NCBI GenBank assembly: GCA_949152475.1
Contig: OX424563.1
Span: 19,627,001 to 19,691,000 of the forward strand
Source: Terebella lapidaria
Lineage: Eukaryota; Annelida; Polychaeta; Terebellida; Terebellidae
DNA: 64,000 bases
Reading direction: 5' to 3'
A model generated the notes under the pieces. It ran no database searches. It was not told the origin of the DNA and saw only the letters and a list, made by a program, of their open reading frames with translations. Position numbers and translations under genes: made by a program. Numbering within the stretch: position 1 is the stretch's first letter; each line of letters begins with the position of its first letter. Positions 24,549 to 37,313 of this stretch are shown here, in pieces.

Positions 24549-25689
24549 AGAGCCGTAGGGCTCTGCGCTTATCGGACCCAAGACAGTTAATGTAAGCTGA
24601 AGGCAATGTCATGGAAGTCATGAGAATGATTGCACATCTTTCACGCCTAAAACTTGCTCTACGTAAGTCGATCGTGTTAGGGCCTAAAATACAATGATAT
24701 GAAACTAGAATGGAACTGACTAGTACTGTCAAAGATATACTTTGCTTTTGTATCGGTTTCAGTTTATTGAGGTCGAAGGTCAAATTCAAGCTCACAAGAA
24801 TATTAGGCATATATAATTTCCTATATGTCCTGAATTGATGCCTAAGCTGTACAGTCGATAATAAGCAATATATTAGCGATTTTGTACTCTGACCTTGAAA
24901 ACGAGGTCAAATGTCAGGTTCAAGGTCATCGAAATATTCAGCATACATCATTTCCACAATTGATTCCTAACCTGTAAAGTAGATGATGAATGAGATATTA
25001 GCCATTTTGTGCTCGGACCTTGAGAATGAGGTCAAACGTCAAATTCAAGGTCATTGAAATATTCGGCATACATCATTTCCTATATGTTCACAATTGATTC
25101 CTAAGCTGTAATGTGGATAATAAACGAGATATTAGCCATTTTGTGCTCTGTGTTAAATTCAAGGTTACGAGAATAATCGGCATAATTTCCTATATGTGCA
25201 CAATTGATTCCTAATGTCTAATCCCAATATTAAGTGAGAAACTAGGAGAAATTTGTCCCCATTATAAAGCATAGGCTAATTTAACATGGGAAAGTCCTAT
25301 CTGGGACCGGTCGAAAAAATCAAAATGGCTGCCACACGCAGCCCGACGATTCAAGGGCAACGAAACTTATACACAGCACAGAGGTATATCAGGGGAATCT
25401 TTTGAAACAAAAATCTCAAATCTGATCGAACAGTTTTTGAGAAAATGGCCGCCAAAATCCAAAATTGGCCATTTTTCGACAAAAATGGCCAACATTTTGG
25501 AAAAAAACGCTTCAATCGATGAAAAAAAAAATGGTCCAGAGATATGGGCCCATAGAACATATTTTGTGAATTACAGCAATATTCATCGAGCAGATTTTTC
25601 CCAGCGTTTGACAACGCCGACGCCGACGGCCGGACGCCGGACGCAACCTGATGACAATAGCTTATCGGACCATAGGTCCGGTAAGCTAA
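24549..25689 (+). mobile_element. Non-autonomous repeat element, right satellite flank
   Basis: It starts with the palindrome GAGCCGTAGGGCTC, has an end-specific stretch shared with 735-1015, four or so tandem units of about 125 bp with TTCAAGGTCA, a unique segment (AAATGGCCGCCAAAATCC), a GACGCCGACGG-rich run and the terminal hairpin ATCGGACCATAGGTCCGGT with GTAAGCTAA at the end. This order is the same as in the 18.2-kb copy. No protein is encoded. Confidence 0.8.
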
Positions 25690-28535
25690 CAAAAAGCCAG
25701 ATTCATAGCATGTACATATTTATTGTATATAAATAATTATGGTGCGCCCTGCCACTGATGCACGGCCAACAGGGCTTGAAGCGAGCAGCACGTATCCAAA
25801 AGCAACATAGGTACAGTGTAAACTTACCAAAATAGAAAATTTTTATGTATTTTTTGTAGATATGTCATAGGGGAAAAAATATAGATGATTCTTTTGGAAA
25901 CTAATGTCGCCAGAATTATAATTATACTCTTTATGTTGTACTGTATAATTAGTACGATGAATAGTGTGTTTTCATAAATATTACGATTCACTTCTAGTAA
26001 CATGGCTTTGCAATAACTATTTATGACACAACTATAGCCGACCATGTTGTACACTGCACTCTACACTAATTTTTATATGCTGTGCAACATTATCTATTAA
26101 ACCACAGCAAAATTGTGCGGACACCATTGCCTTGTGGCGACCTACATTACATTAATTTACAACAATATTATTCCACATACATCCTAGAATACGGTACCAG
26201 TGTTTATATTATATGTGTGTTTTCTATGACTGAAGTTTCACAATCACAAATTACCCCTTTGATATGACACATTGATCAGCACGATACGAGGTCTGCACCA
26301 CAAGACAAGCCACAAGAAAAGGAAATACTATAAACTTATCGTTGAATCAGCTAGGATTGGTCTCAATTCCTTTATCAAGTAGTATTTTGTTCCTGATACT
26401 GCGTCATGGTGAAAGACAAGTTAATATTTACAACTGAAAGTGAGGAGCTTCTAAGGGATTTTAATGTGTGAAAGAATATCATACCATGCCTTTAACACAT
26501 GTCCATACCATTACGATTGTACACTATATACACATACATATATTTATGAGACTACATGATTCTTATAATGATTGTTCTATAAGAAAATGATGAGTAACAT
26601 AAGATTTTCCTTTACACAGTTTGCCATAAATATACACAAATAATATTTTTGTTTAAAACTTACACAAACATATTTTAATATGCGAGACATTGTGAACAAG
26701 AGGCGACTCTATAATGATGTACAGTGATACTATCGAAGATACTGTCAAAGATTTTTTGGTTCCAGCTAATAGTTATATCAGGGAAACAAATGCACGAACA
26801 GATTTAGATTTCTTCCATCTGCCAAGTCAAGCCTAATCTTTTCCAAGTTACCGACAACAAATAATGATATCTGGTAGATTGTTAACTTGATGTCACAAAT
26901 TTTTCCTAAATCTCAAAATGAGCCTACCGGTACTACATATAAATGGTCTAAAAACCTGTTGTACAGTGTTTTTTCTGAACGAAAATAAAGTTAACAAACA
27001 AAATCACGAAAGAACACATAACAAACTTGTACCAAATTTCCTAATAATCACAGATGGTATAGCTTCTTGATACAGAACAATCACTAAAACCATTACTGTC
27101 AAAAACATTGAGCAAATTTATTAGACAGAACGGTCCCACGAAATGTCACTGAAGCACGCGCCCAGGACGAAAAGTACACCTTAAACACTAGCCTAGTGCA
27201 AGTAGCAGATACAGTCTTGGGATATTGATCAAGTACAGGCACAAATTATCGGCATCAAATATATAGCTATCTAGATCTATTGAATATTCACCTACGTCCG
27301 GCACTGGCCAAATCTTTCCTGATATAAACACATACATCATTCAATTTACTAGTAATTGCCATGAATTACACATCATTCAGTTTGCCTTCGTATCCAGGTA
27401 AAGGTCTATACCGCCTCCCATGTGCAGTCAAAACTATAAACTTTACAAACATATTCATCTTTGACACATTTTCAATGACAGTAAATATGTACATGTGCAA
27501 CATCTTCTTTTCCGAGTCAATTCAGAGTGAATATAAATATTTAGAGTCCTTTATCAGGAAAAATTTAGTTCCCAATTTTTCCCAATTCTTTTGCCATTTA
27601 CTCAGTTTTTAGCAGGTTTGCAGGTTGTCAATTGTTTCTCATAATAAAGAATAAATGCCACATATTCTAGTGTTTAGATAGTAAATAAATGCTTACAGGC
27701 ACAAACTGGTAACTATCCAGCCACAATCTGTGTAACTGATGGTGTCAAGTTAAATATTTACAATGCACTGGACTAAAATTTACTGAGATTGCAACAAAAT
27801 GATGCATCAGACCAGAAATCAAAGTTTTTTTTTACATTTGTGCGTTTCACTATAAAGCTACTCAAAAGTAGCAGAAGCAGATTTCTAAAGGAAACTATGA
27901 ACAGTTGTCTATAGGTTATAATGCAAGAATGAAGGGTAAACCATTCAATGTCACACGTGAAGAGATCAGCATAAGAGGTATGGAAACCAGAACACTGTGA
28001 CTACAAAATATACAACCTCGAAACTAACAAACGTTCTTCGCTAAACAAAATTGCTGACTGTACAAGCATAATTATATCTGGTGCCTTTGGCAACTGAAAG
28101 AAGGCTACACAAGCACTTTGTTCAAACAAGTCTGATATTCAATATATCTGGGTGAATGGAACTTCTACGGAAAACAACACATATTAAGCACCATCAAATC
28201 CATCGACGTATCGGTGATAATTTTTTTTTGCAAAGCTGATATCCAATATGTGCACAGAAAACACTGTACAAATTACACAAAACTAGCAGAGTAACAGCTA
28301 AAATGTATCGCCTATTTTAGTATATTCCAGTATTCATATCTTCCATGTATTTTAACACATTCATAAACTGAATATTGCTATTTTTCTTTGTCATCCAACG
28401 TAACAAACGTAAATACTCTTCGATAACAATAACAAAATTTTAAGTGTCCCGTAGCTCGACTGCCGAGTAACTCTGCCATTTCACTGACTTTGACTCTCCC
28501 CATCGTCGCTTGAAAGGTCGATAACCGTCACAGAT
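25690..28535. other. Gene-free region, probably WDR1 3' UTR on its right side
   Basis: No coding exon was found. The right part should contain the WDR1 3' UTR; a canonical AATAAA on the minus strand (27117-27122) lies about 1.4 kb below the stop codon. The rest is AT-rich without recognisable repeats. Confidence 0.45.
27117..27122 (-). terminator. Candidate poly(A) signal for WDR1
   Basis: AATAAA on the minus strand, about 1.4 kb downstream of the WDR1 stop. Use of this site is inferred only from position. Confidence 0.3.
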
Positions 28536-31500
28536 TTAGGAGCGTGTGATCGTCCACAACCTGACATTGCTGTCCTGCCCGACGGAGATTATCGTGTTGT
28601 CATCGATCCATGCGACCTTCGTCACTTGGCTCTGAGGATGGGCGCCTGTACGGAGCAAAGTAATGGAGGGTTAACATCACTTCCATGTGTACTGCAGTCA
28701 CAGTCTGGCAGAATCAATGTATGACAGGTTTTCTCGCAGAGCGGAACAGTCATGCAAAAATGTTTTCAATGAGTGTATTTTATGGGAATTTGTTTTGTAC
28801 ACGTCACGTGTATAGTGAGGGTGGTTCAAAAATATGTTTGCTTCGAAAAATCTAATACGCTAACTTCGACCAAACAGGTCTGATTAACAAGAAACCGTTA
28901 GCATGGTTGGGTATAACACGAGTTCCACGTTTTTATCGATTATAGCAAGATGAAACACACTACAAGTAACACTGAACGTAAGTCTGGAACGCTGAATAAA
29001 CCCCCTTGAACTGTATTGTTGCTGATCCAAATTCACAGCCCTAGATCACCCCACCCGCACCGATCCCAAGCAGTTACCACCTTTGATGAGGATGTTCTTC
29101 ATCTTGTGCTCGGGGTTCCAGATGATGATGTTCGTATCGAGCGCGCCGCTAGCCAGGTTCAGGTTATCTGGACTCCATGCCAGGGAGTTGATCTTAGCAG
29201 TGTGGTGTGACCATTGTGACGAGATTTTGGCCTGTGTGTGAGAAAATAAAAAAATTCTGTTAATCGCAGTGGTCCTGTTCGTATTCCTCGAGTGTTTCTT
29301 TTTCTCAATTCTTTTCTGATCTAGAGCAGCCATTCGACTAAACCAACCTTTTTTGCAAAAAAATTGTGATTTTAAATCTTGTAAAATGTTCAACTAGTTT
29401 GTCCTTCTCCTTCTAAAGAATCACAACTTGAACAAATTATTGAATTCCCCTTTGTTTACTAGTATTCTGTCCACGAACCTCATAATCTGGGTAGGTGAAA
29501 AGCATGACTTTTTTGTTGGATGTTCCGACAGCCATGTATGATCCGTCCTTGGTGTATTTGATGGACATTGGTTGTCCGTCTGTCGGTAGCTGCTTAAACG
29601 ACTCTAAAACATCGTTTGACAGTCTGTAGAGGTGTACTTGGTTATCCTAGAGAAACAGAGACAGGAAACCCTTAATCACCTTGCATTGATTGTGATTCTT
29701 CACCAAGTTCATAGTTCGCAAAACTAGAAAAAGTCTGTTTAGAAGTTACAGGCTGAAATTCCTACAATTTTGTTCTCTTGTTTATAACTGGCTAGCCTCT
29801 AATATTATAGGGGCGCTATATGGGATTCGGGTTTCCAAGATTTTTCGCCTGATGCTTCTGTTTACAGAACAGCATGTCAGAAGACGTTTTCGACCTAGGA
29901 TCTCTGCCGAGCCGACCTGTCTGATCACAATTGGCTTGGCAGAGATCCTGGGTCAAAATCCTAATCTTACGTTTCGTTCTATAAATAGAAGCGTCGGGAG
30001 ACAAATCTTGGAAAACCGAATCACATATAGTGCCCCTTCAAGCAAGATGACATGAACATGATAGAGATCACTGTACACTGTTCAATATACAACAAAATGT
30101 ATACACGTACTTCACTCAAATTTTGGAAACCTCATCATTTGTACAGATACTTACCGAAGTTAGCATTTTTATAATGAAAAGCATTTCTAAAAGATATCTA
30201 CTTGATAAACTACTACACTTCAGCGGTAACACAAAGTGTACTGACCTCTCCTCCAACTGCGACTTGTGATTGGCTCGGGTGGATATCGGCACAGAGTGGA
30301 CCGTACGACTCAGGCTGTGACGAAACTTGTCGTCCGCCTCGCAGCACGGCCAACTAGAGAGGGACAGGGGAATTTTATCATCAGCCCCCTATCGACATAC
30401 TTCATTTATTGATGAAACGGAGGGACTACTTGTTTCCAAAATGTCAGTGGAAATTGGTAAACCAGCACTCATGGCATGTCTCATGCCATACTGTCTCCTA
30501 TGATGAACAGTGTTCATCATAGAGGTATATAATTGCATCGTGTCCTGACGCTCAGTGGGCAATTTTTTATCACCTTCAATACACCCAAATATTCATATAC
30601 CCAATAAGGCACATGTGAACACAAATTTACTACTTAATCTGGTAGTACGTCAATAATGATGGAAATTTAGGATGGCTGCGTGTCTGTTACCTCTTTGACA
30701 CAAGCCACGACAGCAAGTCCACCATCAGACACACCCAGGCCTTTGGGGAGCGAGCCTAACTTGACGGAACCTCTGTCAGTATACGAAACAGAAACAATTT
30801 ATTTCAGTAGCTTGAAATTTTTATGTGAACTGCCAATAGAAGCCCAATTTTTCCCAGAAATGCTTACTATTCATGAGAGTATGGTTATAAATCGAGGCAA
30901 TGATTAGAAGGGTATCACCTTAGCAAACATTCATGAATATAAAGATATAAAGTTTAAAACTAATTAAACCCAGAAAGTATTAGCGTCCATTTATTTAATG
31001 TTTTGAGAAAATTTGCTAATATTCATGGACGCCAAGTCATGAGATACAGGTTTTCATTTTCTGTTTCTGTCATGCACCCGCTAATTTAATTGGCCGCAAA
31101 TAGGTCCACTTTGGTAAAATCGCTAAACTTAATGGACGCTAATATTTCTGGGTTTACAGTATTCAGCAAAGGTTTCATTAAGAAGTTGTATCACGATGTG
31201 CCTGATAGATAAGTAGTACTAGCGACATACTCGTATTGGTTAGTGTGCGTGTTCGTTGTGAAGAACATGTCATCGAATCCCACCGAGTGAAGGAGATCTG
31301 ACTCCACGCCCATGTCTTGTACCTGGTTCTTGTGGCCGCTGCCTTGGACATGGTCATTACAACTTGTCCTCACATCCCAATGACCTGCACACATAGAGGT
31401 CAAGGTCAACATAAACCTAAATATTCTATGATACCTGTCTTTTACTGACAGATTTCCATTCCAAAAAAAAATGTTGTGTTGGTTCATTGATGTGCAAAAT

Positions 31501-34440
31501 ACACAAAACAGCATGGTTAGGTTCATAATCTGGAGAATTTCGCTGTTCTTAAATTTAAGAGATAGGGGAATGGTATTTCATGAAGCTTTGACATAAAGAT
31601 GATAGGATACAGATCAAGCCATCAGAGCTGCCGGTGTAAGCAGTAGATCGATCATCTGATAGCGCCAGCGACGTAATTGGTTTGTTGTGACCCTGCAACA
31701 GTGAAAGGTAAAATCTAGAGGTTTTTTGGGATTCAATGAAATTATTTATGAGTTCAAACGAAGCGATGCTAATGAGTTTGAATCGAAATAACAATATTTC
31801 ACAGTAAATTTCGTCTTTACCTCGATGATTCTGTTTTACTGTAAATTTTATCTTTTATGTATCTGTGCAGTATTTCCGTGAATTGTATTCTTACCTTGAT
31901 GATTCTGTGTGGTTTTTCTGGGCTGTTTCTGTCCAGGTAATTAATATGACCAGACAGCGACACTGTGATAATGAAGTCTCCCTGCCAGAGACAGCCGACT
32001 TGCATATCCTCGACCTTTGTACCCATCACAAACTTCCTAGTGGTGGGCATACCAACAAGACAAAACATCATTATTTAAAGGTATATTCTCGACAATTTGT
32101 AAATATTAAAAAGGTTTGGGTATCGCTTTTGTCATGTACAAGGAGATCTGATGCATTCCTACTGTAGAAGGAGTCCCCACATTCAGGTGATAATATTTCC
32201 AACAACTACAGTCTCATCACCTACTTCACTCATCTACGTTACTCACGTGACTTCGGTCCTTGTTTCCATGTCCCAGATTTTAGCGGTTTTGTCGCCCGAC
32301 ACAGACATGATCATTTTGCTGTCTGGACTGAAGCATAACTGTCAAGACACAGACATCAACTCATAGTTCATTCGATTTGGCAATAAATAAATGCTGCAAA
32401 TTTAAAAGTATATTTAAATGTATTTTTATAGTATTGAATAGAAGAAATCTTATTCCTTACCCCGTATATTCCTCCTTTGTGCGCTGGACTTCCCAATTCC
32501 CCGATTTTCTCACTAGTTTTTCCATCATACACAAAAGCCTGTCAAATCACAGAAGAATCGAACCGGTCATTTATACACAATACAGAAACCTTCCATTCGA
32601 CACTTTTGCAACAGAAATAATTCAATCTATGCACCTTTCCATCAGCTCCGCCAGTCACGAAGACCTCTCCGTTTGGTGCATAGCGGCAAGCATTAGCAAA
32701 GTTCGTGTGATCCTGGAAAAGTAAGACATGGTAAATGAATATTCAGACCTTACATCCACATTATGCTGAAAACAAAACGATTCCATCCGTTACTGTGCCT
32801 CACATTCAGGGTTTTCTTGAACTTGAAGGGAGGGCCCTCGAAGTAGGCCACACTGTTATCCTCGCTCGCCGTGATGATACGGAACGGCCGCTGAGGCTTG
32901 AAATCAACCGAGTTTAGAGATTTGCTCTGGCCCATTATCTCTCCGACGGATGTACCAGTGTCGGCGTTGAAGACATGTCCGAATCTACAATCAACAGATG
33001 ACCAACGGTGAAGTACACAGCGATATCCTAGAAGATATACACTCCAATACACAAATTGGCTGGCAATGCCTGTCACAAAAAAGGTCTAAAGTCATTGATA
33101 TTATTATGATTTGGAAGCAGCTATGGAGACCATACGTTTAAGTTGACAAGATTGGTCTTTATATAATGATCCACATGTATCAGAGAAATTAGCATTTACT
33201 TTCTGCAGATTATTATAGATTATTGTTATCAATATTAATAGTTATATATGTTACAGTTTACATAATAATATTTCATTATAACGAGCTGTTATCATTTGCA
33301 GATTGACATACTTTTCCCTGCCTTGGCCCACAACAACAATCCTTTGACTGTCTCCAGACCAAGCCAAGTCCCTGATCGGGCCAGCGAATGGCTGATACTC
33401 ATTCTTAAGAATGTGTTCCTTCTGCGTCGTATCCCAAATTCGAACCTTTCCTGCAACATCTGTAATGGATGGTAGCAACCGTTGATCACTGATTATGGTA
33501 AAAACATGGAAATAGAATGTTATTACCTAATTTGTAACACGTGATTGACTATCAACCAAAAAGCAAATTAAGTCTGATAACAACATTACCCGCAGATGCG
33601 ATGTAGAAACCGCTGGGAGAATACTTGGCTACAGTAGTCTGTTGTGAGTGCTCAGTGTAAATATCGCACTTGGACGGGTTCTGTGTCAACAAAAAAGTTC
33701 ACTTATAACTGATCTGCTAGGAAAATTTGTAGCCTACAGAATTTACACATACAGAGCTGAATTTAAAGGAGTTAAAGGAGTTACATATCAAAAATCCCAA
33801 AATTACTGCTAAAAAATGTATACTGTATACTTGTATTGTCTAGTTGTTCAATAATAATAAATACCGGCGACATATATGTTGTTTGTTTCTGTGGTTCACT
33901 TACTGCGATGTCACGGATGATCACGCTGTTTCCATTGACGTAGAGAAAGTTTTTTCCCTTCGGGTCGCCTCCAAGGACGATCGGAGAGCCTCGAGTGGTG
34001 CGGGGCAGAGTGGCGTAAGTGGCAACTACAACAACCGAGCGAGACATGTACTATAAACCCATAAATATTTGCATCCATTAAGTTTAGCATTTTCCCCCAA
34101 AATGGACATGTTAGCGACCATTTAATTTAGCCAGTTTACACTAGGCTACAACATTCATCAGAAAATATCGCCCTCTCAGAGGGGAAGAGTCCCAATATTG
34201 TTTGTCTAGGTTGACTGAGTCACTCAGTCAGCAACTGGAACAATTGAAAACTGAGGTGAAGTGCAATTCCCTGATTCAGGAAGTGCAAATTCAAGGTGAC
34301 TTTTGAGCCGGCTGAAAGCATTTTGCGGGAATCAAAATATCAACAAATACTCGAATAATATATCTTTTCTTCGAATTTAAGAGAACATCGACATATCAGT
34401 GCGTTCTTCTATGCGGAAACTTACGATGTTCGAAAGACAT
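28536..34440 (-). CDS. WDR1: WD-repeat protein 1 (actin-interacting protein 1), complete, 16 exons
   Basis: WDR1/AIP1 binds cofilin-decorated actin filaments and promotes their severing and disassembly; the family fold is two seven-bladed WD propellers. Exons, high to low: 34425-34440, 33904-34025, 33590-33680, 33312-33459, 32804-32984, 32635-32712, 32461-32538, 32247-32338, 31895-32036, 31611-31692, 31231-31384, 30691-30772, 30246-30353, 29479-29646, 29081-29231, 28536-28645. They sum to 1803 nt, 600 residues plus stop (human WDR1 is 606). Diagnostic stretches: [87 protein letters not shown] and C-terminal [10 protein letters not shown]. The first exon codes only MSFEH plus one base and was chosen because it gives a human-length N-terminus; an in-frame ATG at 34047 in the next exon is an alternative. 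All introns are GT-AG. Confidence 0.97.
29811..30040. mobile_element. Fold-back element in a WDR1 intron
   Basis: Arms of about 105-110 bp are reverse complements, starting GGGGCGCTATATG at the left and ending CATATAGTGCCCC at the right, with AGGATCTCTGCC close to the hinge at about 29925. It fills the middle of the intron 29647-30245 and creates spurious open frames on both strands. Confidence 0.85.
30965..31161. mobile_element. Small MITE with AAACCCAGAAA ends in a WDR1 intron
   Basis: The left end AAACCCAGAAAGTATTAGCG and right end CGCTAATATTTCTGGGTTT are inverted repeats, with TACAGTA following the right end. The interior is AT-rich, about 200 bp. A related decayed sequence lies at 34050-34145. 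Confidence 0.75.
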
Positions 34441-36870
34441 GATTCCGGTTTGACAGCTGAAAGCAACACGAAAAGTGTCAGTAGGAAAGACGACGGCTGG
34501 TTCGACCCAGTCGGATACATTGAACGTGTGTTCGGGTTCGGTCGGTTAACGACGTTAAATAGTGAATACATATGGATACAAATCATAACGTATGTCAACA
34601 GATTTTGTGGCGCATTTTACCAATTATTAAAATGTTGATCATGATACAGTACTAATTGATATAATTTTCACTCGTTTTAAATTTTTCAACAGTGTGCCTA
34701 GTTTACGTTGTTTATATAATCCATGATACAACTTATAATGAAAAGCTCCAAAGAGCCATATATTTTATCGACATAATTGCTCGAAAGACCCAGATATAGG
34801 CCTATGTTTATTTCGTCGACTTAATTTACACTTCCCATGCTAACATTTGGATAATGTGCCTAAACATATGCTGCCTAAATATTGGAATATGCATGGTTCC
34901 GAAATCCGTTGTCGAATTTTTGAATCCCACAGTTGGCATGTGATTCAATTGGTTGACGGACTGAACAAGCTTCATCATTTTAGTAGATATATACATGTAT
35001 AATTATGCTTGATAACACAGTAAAATTTGGACTTTTTATATTTCTATGCACGTGGCATATCAAGATATTATATTTTGAGACACCATGCACATGCAGATAA
35101 CTTAATCATTCCTCAGAACACTCGATTTTAGATGGGGCCATTAGAAAGGATCTTGGAAGACAGAACGATTGATATAGCCCATATGTAATTTTGATGAGCC
35201 TTGACGACAGTGATCGGTCAACCTCCAAAATCAGGTCTACCACAGAATACATGTCGAATCCTGGCGACCGGTTAGTTATTTTCAATATAATAGATATCTG
35301 CGTCCTAATTTTTTTTAATGACTGTAAGTAATAATGTAATAAGTAAGTAATAATGGTTTATTCAAAAATACAACTATAGGGTTGAAGTATACGATGATCA
35401 TAGAAGATACACCAAAAAGTGATCAAGTACGTAGATGAATTAAAAGATAAAATGGAGATTAAAAGGTATACATATGAATATACATGTGTGCCATTGCTAT
35501 AGATTACTCGTAGTTACACAAGCAGAAATTTATAAAGCTTTTTTAAAATCGTTCCGTTTTCATTCTTGGTATCGGATATTTAGTTGACTTGCGGGTATTG
35601 TATTTACATTCCTTAGGTTCTTAGAGAATATTTCCTTGATCAATACATTTCTCTAAGTAGAGAAAATTATTTTCCCATGTGTATATATGTAGGAGCTTGT
35701 ATTTGTACCTATTGTAGCAGCAAGCCTTCACGAACATGTTTGATATAGGAGCAAACCTTCTTACAGGTTTGTTGAAAGAAGAACCCTTCACTTCAGTTCA
35801 CGAACATGTTTGACGTAGGAGCAATTAAACCTTCAGGTACACATATTTCTTATAGGAGCAAATTACCTTCCCATACATATTTGTTATAGGAGTCATCCTT
35901 CAAGCGATGTTTGTTGTGGAAGCAAACCTTCACGTACATGTTTGCTGTAGGAGCAAGCCTTCGCGTACATGTTTGCTGTAGGAGCAAGCCTTCACATATA
36001 TATTATATATTGTAAGATAAATCTTTAACGTGTATGCTTGTTGTAGGAAGAAAACTCCACATACATGTATGTTGTAGTCTGAATAAGCTTTCATGTATAC
36101 GTTTGATGTATGAGCAAGCCTCCAGGTACATGTTTGTTGTAGGAACAACTTCCACGTATGTTTTTTTTTAATACCTGATCGAGCCTGCCACAACAGATCA
36201 ATGTCTGACGTACGACTTAATAATTATTGCGTCTTTGATGATTTATGTCAATGATATCAAATTACATTGATTCAATTACGACCATCATCATATTCTTCCT
36301 TTCTCTATCCTATTTCAGTCATCTTCATCCGGTATGATAACTAATATGATAAAATGACATACGGAATTGACCGGGAAATGATTATATCTGTCTCAAGGCG
36401 CATTCAATTCGCACCTTACAAATATATACGATCGAACTCATTAGATTTATCAACAATCAATATTGGAATTCCTGCAAAGGCGATCAGCTAATTTCCTTTC
36501 GGAGATTGAATACCTGCGTAAGTGACGAATTACAGATAATAATATGATGAAATTAGAACACAAAGCAGGTCCATATATAGGTGGTGAAATTCTGCTTATA
36601 CACTATATATCAGAAGACACTAATTCTGGAAGTTATTTTTCATGTGACGAGCCTCAGATTTGTGATAACAGACAGTAAACGTTTTTTTTTCCGAAAAAAG
36701 ATAATTCGTGATATTCCGTTGATTTATAAATATCTGATGAGGGCGCAGATTTGAAAGGAGATGCGCAGTTTAACAACTCGAACGTGTTCTCTTCTGGAAA
36801 CGGCCTGGGATATCATTAATGGATAGATAAAGAAAAAGCAGATCACATACAATTTCATCTCGTTACGAAT
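34441..36870. other. Divergent intergenic region between WDR1 and the small heat-shock-like gene
   Basis: This region should hold both promoters, since the two genes point away from each other. I see no TATA box that stands out. It contains the 31-bp minisatellite at 35705-36160 and otherwise AT-rich DNA. Confidence 0.45.
35705..36160. repeat. 31-bp degenerate minisatellite
   Basis: The unit reads roughly CCTTCACGTACATGTTTG then TTGTAGGAGCAAG. Adjacent well-kept units start at 35931, 35962 and 35993, giving a 31-bp period; the outer copies vary in length. Not coding. Confidence 0.8.
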
Positions 36871-36917
36871 GCCAGGAAGTGTCCACGAGCGCAAATTCAG
36901 GCCTACATATAAATAAG

Positions 36918-37245
36918 GTAAGCAATAAGTACTTTAGCTATATGATTTCAAAGGTAAAATGCTTATTGCGTGTATTATTACAATGTACATACCAGTATAA
37001 TGTGGATAGAGATGGTAAAATTACGAGTAACATCATATTATCTTCTTTCGTTCTCCTATACGGAGTATTGGAAAAAAAAACAAGGAGCTAATTGAGATCC
37101 AGTATGAGCTTGTGCTCATACCTATGTAGAATACAATTCTTGAATCGGGTAATCACAAAAAATAATACAATTAGCCTTACATTCAAACCATGAACTATAA
37201 TCAGTAATAAAATTAGATTGCATTTACCTATTCATTTGATTTCAG
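36918..37245 (+). other. Candidate 5' UTR intron of the small heat-shock-like gene
   Basis: A good donor (AAG then GTAAGC at 36918) and a good acceptor (TTTGATTTCAG, exon resuming at 37246) bracket 328 bp just upstream of the start codon. The upstream exon would end at 36917; its 5' limit is not visible. Confidence 0.45.
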
Positions 37246-37313
37246 ACATTGTCTTGAGTTAAACCAACCAATACATGTGAAGTATATGAGTGAAAAAAAA
37301 CACACACACGAAG

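Noticed and set aside
29816-30055. Short open frames on both strands in a WDR1 intron
   Set aside because: They come from the two arms of the fold-back element.
37290-37313. Extension of the small heat-shock-like protein by eight residues
   Set aside because: That reading begins with GTG, which is not a normal animal start codon. The first in-frame ATG is at 37314.
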